From: JBHENW01 sp046261875
GTDB lineage: Bacteria > Acidobacteriota > Thermoanaerobaculia > UBA5066 > Gp7-AA6
Direction of reading: 5' to 3'
Assembly: GCA_046261875.1 (NCBI GenBank)
Contig: JBHENW010000107.1
Location: forward strand, 1-10,423
DNA length: 10,423 nucleotides
The first letter of the stretch is position 1. Each line of letters starts with the position of its first letter. Shown here in pieces: positions 1 through 5,662 of this stretch. The translations under genes and the position numbers were made by a program. The notes beneath the pieces were generated by a model. It was given only the letters and a program-made list of their open reading frames with translations. It ran no database searches and was not told the origin of the DNA.

Positions 1-726
1 GGTCGGTTCGGACGGCGGCGACGGTGTCCCCGAGGGGCTGACGGCGTATGTCCTCCACTTCCCCATCCAGCGCAGGATCCGGCCCGCCCGCCGGGCCACG
101 CGCCGGGGATGGCGTACCGGGTCGTAGATGCGCGGGGAGGGGATGACCGCCGCGAGGGTCGCGGCTTCGCGCGCCGTGACGCGGCTGGCAGGCTTACCGA
201 AGTATCGGCGCGCCGCGGCCTCGACGCCGTAGGTGCTCTGTCCGAACTCGATGACGTTCAAGTACAGCTCGAGGATCCTGTGCTTCGTCAGCTCCCGCTC
301 GAGCCTGCGGGCGATCGCCCATTCCCTCAGCTTCCGCCACGGGCTCCGTGAGGAGGAGAGGTAGAGGTTCTTTGCGAGCTGCTGCGTGATCGTGGAGGCG
401 CCGCGCCGCCCGCCACCCTCCGCGAGGTCCTCCTCGAGCGCTCTCCGGACCGCCTGCCAGTCCACCCCTTCGTGATTCCAGAAGCGCGCGTCCTCCGCGA
501 CGACGACCGCGCGCTGGAGGGACGGCGCGATCCGCGCCATCGGCACCGGTCTCCAATCGAGGACGGGCCGGAGACCACGGCGCTCGAGCTCGCGCTTGCG
601 GAGTTCCATGAATGCCGTCGTCCGCGGCATCTCGTGGCGCAGCGGCGTCACGTCCGGGAGGGTGAGAAAGAAGAGCGCGATCCCCGCCGCGAGCCCCAAT
701 GGGAGGCCGAGAAGGATCCTTTTCAC
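1..726 (-). CDS. mtgA: Monofunctional peptidoglycan transglycosylase (GT51), 3' end outside window
   Basis: Polymerises lipid II into glycan strands at the outer face of the inner membrane, releasing undecaprenyl diphosphate. The reading frame is open for 242 codons and continues past the left edge; MtgA proteins are usually about 225-245 residues, so only a short tail or just the stop should be missing. The N-terminus is MKRILLG followed by one hydrophobic helix (about residues 4-21), a membrane anchor without a penicillin-binding domain. All GT51 motifs are visible: EDARFWNHEG (78-87, E78 the likely catalytic acid), GASTITQQLAKN (109-120), RKLRE (131-135, second glutamate E135), KHRILELYLN (148-157), and a YFGK segment before the REAATLA motif. 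The GTG at 726 was chosen because it directly precedes the basic/hydrophobic anchor and has GAGG a few bases upstream; no in-frame ATG or GTG was found further upstream. It lies 65 bp downstream of the kelch gene on the same strand. Confidence 0.93.
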   Translation of the reverse strand, partial: MKRILLGLPLGLAAGIALFFLTLPDVTPLRHEMPRTTAFMELRKRELERRGLRPVLDWRPVPMARIAPSLQRAVVVAEDARFWNHEGVDWQAVRRALEEDLAEGGGRRGASTITQQLAKNLYLSSSRSPWRKLREWAIARRLERELTKHRILELYLNVIEFGQSTYGVEAAARRYFGKPASRVTAREAATLAAVIPSPRIYDPVRHPRRVARRAGRILRWMGKWRTYAVSPSGTPSPPSEPT

Positions 727-791
727 GAGAGCCCTCGGGTATCGCTGCGGAGGGGCCGGTCCGGCAGGCGGGTCCGCGCCTCCCAACGGAG
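727..791 (-). other. Short intergenic gap upstream of mtgA with inverted repeats
   Basis: This 65-bp gap separates the kelch stop from the mtgA start. It contains a perfect inverted repeat GCCGG-T-CCGGC at 755-765 inside GGAGG/CCTCC arms at 749-753 and 779-783, so the transcript could fold. There is no T-run on either side, so it is not a clear intrinsic terminator. Confidence 0.3.
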
Positions 792-1793
792 CTAGCTGCG
801 TCTTCTCCGCGGGGACAGGATCACTTCCTGTCGAGGAATCAGCTCCGGGGGGGCGGTCGGGACGACGTAGCTCTCGTGGATGCCGGTCACGCCGAAGCCC
901 GCCGCCGTCGCCCCGCCCGGGAGGTAGATCGTCCCGCCGATCGTGGCGGCGTAGATGCCGTGGCGCCCGGTCCGCATCGGGGGGAGCGGCGTCCACGTCT
1001 CCGTGGCGGGGTCGTACGCCTCGACCTGATGGAAGATCCCGACGGGATCGGCGGCGTTTCCCTCTCCGCCGAAGACGTAGAGGCAGCGTCCGACGAAGGC
1101 TCCGGCGACGCCCGACCGCCCGGTCGGCATGTTGGCCTTGCGCGTCCAGACGTTCGTCCCGGGATCGTAGACCTCGAGGCAGTTCTGGTTGCCCGGACGT
1201 CCTCCGGCGACGTAGAGCTTGCCCTGGAACGCACCGCCCGCGGTGTGGTTTCGGGCGCAAGCCATCGGGGAGAGGATCGTCCAGGCGTTCGTCGCCGGGT
1301 CATAGACCTCGGCCTCATTGCCGGACATCCCCCCGCCCGTGCCACCCGCGAGGTAGAGGCGCCCGCCGATCACGCCCGCCGCGGGCGTCCCCCCGTGGAC
1401 ATATGCGGACGGGGGGATCTCCGTCCATGCGTCGGCCGCGGGGTCGTAGGAGAAGACGCGGTTGACCCGTCCGCCGCCGGCGTAGACGCGTCCGTTGAGC
1501 GGGACCGCCCACGCATGGTCCGTCTCGACGGGGAAGTCGGGACCGGTCCTCCAGGCGTTCGTCGCCGTCTCGTAGATCTCGAGCGCGTTGGCGCGGCCGG
1601 CCAGGCCGCCCACCGTGTAGATCCGTCCATCGAGCGCGGCGGCGGCCAGCTCCTGACGCGGTTCGTTCATGGACGCGAGCTGCATCCACGTCCCGGCGGG
1701 GCACTGCGGGCGGGCGGCCGAAGCGGACAGGAAGAGGAGAGCGGCCGAGAGGTGAACGGTGAGAGGGGGAAGGTGAAAGGTGAACCTCGTCAC
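792..1793 (-). CDS. Secreted six-bladed kelch-repeat beta-propeller protein
   Basis: Predicted exported protein of 333 residues with unknown ligand or activity. Residues 1-28 look like a Sec signal peptide: basic start, hydrophobic stretch SAALLFLSASAA, small residues before a likely cut near 26-28. The rest is six kelch blades, each with a Gly-Gly pair on a strand (VGG 61-63, GGG 106-108, AGG 149-151, AGG 196-198, FGG 241-243, PGG 292-294). The first five end in a Y...W pattern such as YDPATNAW or YDPATETW; the last ends in ESYVV. This suits a closed six-bladed propeller of the galactose-oxidase-like/NanM fold class, but no catalytic residues identify an enzyme. The C-terminus ends in a basic PRRRRS. 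The GTG start at 1793 is needed to include the signal peptide and lies inside a heptamer repeat that supplies a GAGGTG-like ribosome binding sequence. The gene follows the desaturase by 25 bp and may be co-transcribed with it. Confidence 0.85.
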   Translation of the reverse strand: MTRFTFHLPPLTVHLSAALLFLSASAARPQCPAGTWMQLASMNEPRQELAAAALDGRIYTVGGLAGRANALEIYETATNAWRTGPDFPVETDHAWAVPLNGRVYAGGGRVNRVFSYDPAADAWTEIPPSAYVHGGTPAAGVIGGRLYLAGGTGGGMSGNEAEVYDPATNAWTILSPMACARNHTAGGAFQGKLYVAGGRPGNQNCLEVYDPGTNVWTRKANMPTGRSGVAGAFVGRCLYVFGGEGNAADPVGIFHQVEAYDPATETWTPLPPMRTGRHGIYAATIGGTIYLPGGATAAGFGVTGIHESYVVPTAPPELIPRQEVILSPRRRRS

Positions 1794-1827
1794 ACCTCAC
1801 ACCTTACACCTCACACCATTACACCTC
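1750..1827. repeat. Strand-switching 7-bp tandem repeat tract
   Basis: The tract reads in strict 7-bp register on the plus strand. Units are AGGTGAA (1750), CGGTGAG (1757), AGGGGGA (1764), AGGTGAA (1771) and AGGTGAA (1778); then a spacer heptamer CCTCGTC (1785); then ACACCTC (1792), ACACCTT (1799), ACACCTC (1806), an 8-mer ACACCATT (1813) and ACACCTC (1821). The first half is AGGTG-rich and the second half is CACCT-rich, so the halves are imperfect inverted copies and could form a hairpin. The tract contains the desaturase stop codon (1819-1821), the whole gap between the two genes, and the first 14 or so codons of the kelch gene. On the minus strand the units read GAGGTGT, which resembles a Shine-Dalgarno core. 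Confidence 0.85.
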
Positions 1828-2955
1828 GGCCTGTCGCGGCAGCCGCGCGAGCAAGCGCCCGGCCATGCGCCATTCGCGTCGGGCGGTCGCCAGCGCGGCG
1901 CGGGATTCCCGCGTTCTGTCCTTGCAGGAGGTGGCGAGCTCCGCGCGCGCGCTGCGCCCGCGGGTCATGAGCTCGCGGCGCTTGATGTCGACTTCGTGCC
2001 ATAGCTCCACGGCGTGGTCGAGCGCACGGCCGGCCGCGTCGAGACGCTGGCGGATCTCCTGTCCCACGCCATGGGGGGCATCGCCCAGGCGCGCTTCGGC
2101 CTTCGCGAGCTTCATGCGCAGGCGGGCCTTTTCCACGACCGGCTTCGGGGTCCTGCGCACGTCGCGGGCGAGCCCGGTGAGCGCGAGGAGCCCGATCAGC
2201 CATTTCGTCGGGTCCCAGTGATACCAGCGGACGCCGTTGCGGAAGTCGGACGGGAACTTGTGGTGGAAGTTGTGGAACCCTTCACCGTTCGTCACGAACG
2301 AGAGCAGTGCGTTGTCGCGCGCGGAGTTCTCCTCGGTGTAGGGCCGCTTGCCCCACATGTGCGCCACCGAGTTGACCATGAAGGTCGTGTGGTGGATGAC
2401 CACGATCCGCAGAAAGCCTCCCCAGAGCAATCCGCCGAGGGGACGGCCGAATGCCGCGCCGATGAGCGTCGGGATCCCGAGCCCCGCGGCGATGCCGATC
2501 CAGTTGTTCCAGCGGTACTGCCACTGAACCAGGCGGTTGGACTTCAGATCGGGGACATCGTCGTAGGTCTGCTGTGCCGGCTCCTTGAAGAAGAGCCAGA
2601 GGATGTGAGCCCACAGCCCGCCCCGCTTGATGTTGTACGGATCCCAGTCGCGGTCGACGTAACGGTGGTGGACGCGATGATCGTTGGCCCATTTGAGCGC
2701 GGAGTTCTGGAGCGCCATGGCGCCGAAGAAGAGGAAGACAGCCTGGACGGAGGGGTGAGACGTATAAGCCTTGTGGGCGAAGCAGCGGTGGTAGCCGGCG
2801 GTGACCGACAGTCCGACGAGAGCGAACGAGACGAGGAAAAGGAGGGGCTCCCACCAGGCGACGCCGTTGACGATTGCGTAAGCCGCCGTGCCGAGCACCC
2901 CGATGACCGGGGTCAAAGCGAGGAAAGAGATGTTGACCCAGTCTTTTTGCTTCAT
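1819..2955 (-). CDS. Membrane fatty-acid (acyl-CoA delta-9 type) desaturase with C-terminal charged extension
   Basis: Di-iron integral membrane desaturase of 378 residues that would introduce a cis double bond into a saturated acyl chain, adjusting membrane fluidity. The three histidine boxes of the stearoyl-CoA desaturase/OLE1 class are intact: HRCFAH (56-61), HRVHH (93-97) and HNFHH (228-232). The extra NSVAH pair (N195, H199) matches metal ligands known in this class. Hydrophobic segments lie near 10-30, 36-55, 70-85, 152-170 and 176-192. The catalytic domain ends near residue 270 (YHWDPTKWLIGLLALTGLA). About 105 further residues, rich in Arg, Lys, Glu and Ala, look helical or coiled-coil and are not part of the catalytic core. 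The ATG at 2955 has a weak AGGA about 11 bases upstream and opens with the expected first helix. The specific substrate (acyl-CoA or phospholipid) cannot be told from sequence. Confidence 0.9.
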   Translation of the reverse strand: MKQKDWVNISFLALTPVIGVLGTAAYAIVNGVAWWEPLLFLVSFALVGLSVTAGYHRCFAHKAYTSHPSVQAVFLFFGAMALQNSALKWANDHRVHHRYVDRDWDPYNIKRGGLWAHILWLFFKEPAQQTYDDVPDLKSNRLVQWQYRWNNWIGIAAGLGIPTLIGAAFGRPLGGLLWGGFLRIVVIHHTTFMVNSVAHMWGKRPYTEENSARDNALLSFVTNGEGFHNFHHKFPSDFRNGVRWYHWDPTKWLIGLLALTGLARDVRRTPKPVVEKARLRMKLAKAEARLGDAPHGVGQEIRQRLDAAGRALDHAVELWHEVDIKRRELMTRGRSARAELATSCKDRTRESRAALATARREWRMAGRLLARLPRQAEV

Positions 2956-2968
2956 TTTGCGATGGTTC

Positions 2969-2983
2969 CTGTCCTCAGAACAG
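2969..2983. promoter_or_regulatory. Near-perfect palindrome upstream of the desaturase
   Basis: The sequence CTGTCCTCAGAACAG has symmetric arms, CTGT/ACAG outside and CT/AG inside, with one mismatched pair and a single central base. It ends 13 bp upstream of the desaturase start codon. This could be an operator for a dimeric fatty-acid-responsive repressor, or an mRNA structure, since it overlaps the probable leader and part of the ribosome-binding region. No convincing -35/-10 pair was found: TTGACG (3008-3013, minus strand) has no matching -10 at normal spacing. Confidence 0.3.
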
Positions 2984-3031
2984 TCCCGCCCCCTGCAGAA
3001 TTCGTACCGTCAAGAATCGGAGTGGTTGGGC

Positions 3032-4378
3032 TCAGGCCGTACGCGCCGCGGCGAGCGCCCGGCGCAACTTTCGAACGCCCTCGTCCGCTTCTTCGCGTGA
3101 GAGGGTCAGGGGCGGACGGAAGCGGATCGCCGAGACCCCGGAGGCGAGCCCGATGAGTCCCTGATCCAGGCAAGCCGCCAGCGTCCGGTCCCGCATGGCC
3201 TTGTCGGGAAGGTCGATGGCGAGGAACAGGCCGCGGCCGCGCGGGTTCGACACGATACCGGGAAACTCCACCGGAAGCTCCCGGAGGCGGCCGAGGAGGT
3301 GATCGCCCACGACGCGCGCGTTGTCGACGAGGTTCTCTTCCTCGATGATCTCGAGGTACCGCGCGCACCGGACCATGTCGGCCAGGTTGCCCCCCCACGT
3401 GGAGTTGATGCGTGAAGAGATCCGGAACACGTTCTCCACGTCGTCGATGCGCCCGTTGGAGGCGAAGCCGCAGACCTGCGTCTTCTTGCCGAAGCAAAAG
3501 AGGTCCGGCTCGACGCCGAAATGCTGCCACGCCCACATCGCACCGGTCAGGCCGACGCCGGTCTGCACCTCGTCGAAGATCAGGAGGAAGTCGAGCTCGT
3601 CCGCGAGAGCCCGCAGGCGGCGGAAGAACTCGGGGCGGAAATGGTTGTCTCCGCCTTCCCCCTGGATCGGCTCGACGATGAGCGCGGCGATGTCATCGCG
3701 CCGCGCGGCGCACGCCGAGCGGATCTCGTCCTCGACGCGCGCTTCCGCGGCCGCGACCTCCCTCAGGACCTCGTCGGTCGCCGGGAAGCGCAGCGCGGGC
3801 GTGCTCAGCCGCGGCCAGTCGAACATCGGGAAGTACTGCGTCTTGCGCGGGTCTGCGGTGTTGGTCAGGGAGATCGCATAGCCCGACCGCCCGTGGAACG
3901 CGTGCCGGAAGTGGAGGACCTGGTGTCCGCGCTCCTCCCCGAGCCCGCGCGCCAGGTTCTTGCGCACCTTCCAGTCGAAGGCCGTCTTGAGGGCGTTCTC
4001 GACGCCGAGCGCTCCCCCCTCCACGAAGAAGAGGTGGCCGGCGTGGGAGGGCGGCGTCGCGAGCCGGGAAAAGGTCTCGACGAACTCCGCGTACTCGGCC
4101 GTGTAGATGTCGCTGTTGGTCGGCTTGGTCAGCGCCGCGCGCAGAAGCTTCTCGCGGAACTCCGGGTCGGCCATCTTCGGGTGGTTGTAGCCGACCGGCA
4201 TCGTCGCGAAGTTCGCGAAGAAGTCGAGCATCGGGCGGCCGCTGCGCGCGTCGTAGAGATACGAGCCGCGGCTGCGCTCCATGTCCATGACGACGTGGTA
4301 GCCGTCGACGAGGATGTGCCGGGACAGGACGTCCAGGACGTCCTTCGGGGAGAGTTCGGTCGAGGCGGGAGCGCTCAT
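3032..4378 (-). CDS. lat: L-lysine 6-aminotransferase (PLP, class III)
   Basis: Transfers the epsilon-amino group of L-lysine to 2-oxoglutarate, giving glutamate and 2-aminoadipate 6-semialdehyde, which cyclises to piperideine-6-carboxylate (EC 2.6.1.36). The 448-residue product has nearly the same length as mycobacterial Lat and shares its signature stretches: HLFFVEGGALGVENALK (115-131), FHGRSGY (161-167), EPIQGEGGDNHFRPEFF (236-252), IFDEVQTG (267-274, D269 contacting the PLP ring nitrogen), FGKKTQVCG (296-304, K299 the probable Schiff-base lysine by alignment), NSTWGGNL (325-332) and IRFRPPLT (418-425). The frame stays open far upstream, into sequence antisense-free but non-homologous. 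The ATG at 4378 was chosen because the family similarity begins just after it and the length then fits. No Shine-Dalgarno sequence precedes it; the preceding bases are pyrimidine-rich. No neighbouring piperideine-6-carboxylate dehydrogenase is present, so the pathway's next step must be encoded elsewhere. Confidence 0.93.
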   Translation of the reverse strand: MSAPASTELSPKDVLDVLSRHILVDGYHVVMDMERSRGSYLYDARSGRPMLDFFANFATMPVGYNHPKMADPEFREKLLRAALTKPTNSDIYTAEYAEFVETFSRLATPPSHAGHLFFVEGGALGVENALKTAFDWKVRKNLARGLGEERGHQVLHFRHAFHGRSGYAISLTNTADPRKTQYFPMFDWPRLSTPALRFPATDEVLREVAAAEARVEDEIRSACAARRDDIAALIVEPIQGEGGDNHFRPEFFRRLRALADELDFLLIFDEVQTGVGLTGAMWAWQHFGVEPDLFCFGKKTQVCGFASNGRIDDVENVFRISSRINSTWGGNLADMVRCARYLEIIEEENLVDNARVVGDHLLGRLRELPVEFPGIVSNPRGRGLFLAIDLPDKAMRDRTLAACLDQGLIGLASGVSAIRFRPPLTLSREEADEGVRKLRRALAAARTA

Positions 4379-4391
4379 CGCGGGGAGGAGA

Positions 4392-4400
4392 AAGATAACA
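4392..4400 (-). promoter_or_regulatory. Candidate extended -10 element for lat
   Basis: On the minus strand the sequence TGT-TATCTT gives an extended -10 match (TG, one base, then TATCTT resembling TATAAT). The hexamer ends 13 bases before the lat ATG, so a start site about 7 bases downstream would leave a leader of only some 6 nucleotides. This agrees with the absence of a Shine-Dalgarno sequence. No good -35 is visible; the spacer is occupied by a run of eight C residues (minus strand), complementary to 4402-4409. Confidence 0.35.
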
Positions 4401-4467
4401 CGGGGGGGGCGCTTACGAGGGAAAAGGCTTGTTTGCCGGTGCGTCAGCAGGCCCCGAGCGAGCGGAG

Positions 4468-5613
4468 CTACGGTCGGGCGGCGGCAGAGACGGGAACCGG
4501 CTCGAAGGCGAGCGCGGCGCATTGATCCTTGCCGCGCTGCTTCGCCTGGTACAGCGCCGCGTCGGCGGCGCGCAGGAGCTCGTTCTTCTGCTGCTCGACG
4601 GAAGCGCCGGTCGTCGCGTGGGAGCGGATCGTCGAAACGCCGAGCGAGCCGGTGATCAAGCCCTGGAGGTTCAGGGCCGGATCGTTGAAGCCGTAGGGCC
4701 GCGAGACGAAGGTCGCCGTGCGGATCGCGGCGCGAATCGACTCGGCGATCGCGAGCCCTTCGGCGACGTCGTGCCCGGGCAGGATGAGCACGAACTCGTC
4801 GCCGCCGTACCGGGTCAGCGTCGCCCGCTCGTCCGTCACGGTGCGGCGGAGGAGGTACCCGACCTCGCGCAGGACCTGGCTCCCCGCGAGGTGGCCGTGC
4901 TGGTCGTTGACGGCCTTCAGGTTGTCGAGGTCGAGGAAGATGACGCAGAGGTCCCCGCCGTCGCGCGAGATCCGCGACAGCTCCTGGGTCAGCCGCAGGT
5001 GCAGATACCGCTCGTTGTAGAGACCCGTCAGTCCGTCGCGCTTGGCGACCTCGTAGGCCCGACGGGCGTCCAGCAGGTTCTGAATGGAGATCGAGGCGTA
5101 GTCGGCGAAGATCTCGAGCAGACGGCGGTCCTTCTCGCGGAAGCCGCCCGGGCCGACCCGATTGACGAGCTCGAGCACGCCGCAGACGGACGCCTCGATG
5201 CGGATGGGCACGCAGAGCACGGATTTCGTGTGGAAGGCGTCGGTCTGGTCGAGGGTCGGATAGAAGAAGGGGTCTTCGAGCACGTCGTCGGTCGTATAGG
5301 CGACGCCTGTCGCGTACACATGGCCGACGATGCCGATCCGCGCGTTCATCCGGCACCCGAGGCGGGAGGCGCCGGCGGCGCCGAACGTCGCGATGAAGAC
5401 GAGCTCGTTCTCCAGCCGGTCGTCCGAGTTCTTCGTCATCGGGTCGTCCAGCAGGATGGAGCCGGACTCGGAGGGGACGAATTCGTTGGCCTTCTGGAGG
5501 ATCTCGCGCAGGAATCGATCAATCTCGATCTCCCCCGAGTAGGCGTAATACGCCTTATGGCGTTCGAGGAAGTTCTCGAGCCGGCGATTCTCGAGGGTGT
5601 GTACCGTCAGCAC
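4468..5613 (-). CDS. GAF-GGDEF diguanylate cyclase
   Basis: Cytoplasmic sensor enzyme of 381 residues predicted to make cyclic di-GMP from two GTP. A short N-terminal helical segment (1-30) leads into a GAF domain (about 30-185), including GIVGHVYATG (94-103) and the SVLCVPI / GVLELVNRV strands (131-137, 145-153). A signalling helix then leads into the GGDEF domain (about 193-366): DGLTGLYN (193-200), the metal-binding FLDLDNLKAVND (226-237), the intact active-site loop YGGDEF (269-274) and DAALYQAKQRGKDQ (351-364). The loop is canonical, so activity is likely. The inhibitory RxxD site expected five residues before GGDEF is replaced by DERA (261-264). There are no transmembrane helices, and the GAF ligand is unknown. 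The start is a GTG at 5613 with only a weak CAGG upstream. The gene is divergent from corA and lies 89 bp upstream of lat. Confidence 0.95.
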   Translation of the reverse strand: MLTVHTLENRRLENFLERHKAYYAYSGEIEIDRFLREILQKANEFVPSESGSILLDDPMTKNSDDRLENELVFIATFGAAGASRLGCRMNARIGIVGHVYATGVAYTTDDVLEDPFFYPTLDQTDAFHTKSVLCVPIRIEASVCGVLELVNRVGPGGFREKDRRLLEIFADYASISIQNLLDARRAYEVAKRDGLTGLYNERYLHLRLTQELSRISRDGGDLCVIFLDLDNLKAVNDQHGHLAGSQVLREVGYLLRRTVTDERATLTRYGGDEFVLILPGHDVAEGLAIAESIRAAIRTATFVSRPYGFNDPALNLQGLITGSLGVSTIRSHATTGASVEQQKNELLRAADAALYQAKQRGKDQCAALAFEPVPVSAAARP

Positions 5614-5662
5614 GTAACAGGCGCCTGAGACAAAAGTTTACCATCTGGTACGCTGACCGCCC
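5614..5662. promoter_or_regulatory. Divergent promoter region with two palindromes
   Basis: This 49-bp gap must hold control signals for both the cyclase gene (minus) and the corA operon (plus). It contains a perfect 10-bp palindrome CAGGCGCCTG (5618-5627) and a second one, TACCA-TC-TGGTA (5639-5650). A weak -10-like TAAACT lies on the minus strand at 5640-5635 and a weak TACGCT on the plus strand at 5649-5654. Neither has a good -35 partner, so promoter positions are uncertain. Confidence 0.4.

Noticed and set aside
1700..1793. Kelch protein as a lipoprotein
   Set aside because: The first cysteine (residue 31) is preceded by ARPQ, not a lipobox, so ordinary signal-peptide cleavage is more likely.
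699..1970. Plus-strand frames opposite the kelch gene
   Set aside because: The minus strand encodes regular kelch blades and a signal peptide; the plus-strand products show no pattern.
3008..3013. TTGACG as a -35 box for the desaturase
   Set aside because: The sequence 16-18 bp downstream is GC-rich with no -10 resemblance.
2014..3156. 380-codon plus-strand frame opposite the desaturase
   Set aside because: Antisense to all three histidine boxes; Glu/Val/Arg-rich composition typical of a shadow.
4410..4467. Terminator between the cyclase gene and lat
   Set aside because: Only short, imperfect GAGC/GCTC-type symmetries are present, without a T-run.
4379..5356. N-terminal extension of lat giving a 774-residue protein
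   Set aside because: The extension is an out-of-frame reading of the cyclase gene. Family similarity begins at the ATG at 4378 and the 448-residue length fits Lat.
4429..5628. 399-codon plus-strand frame opposite the cyclase gene
   Set aside because: Antisense to a gene with intact GAF and GGDEF motifs; it has no domain of its own.
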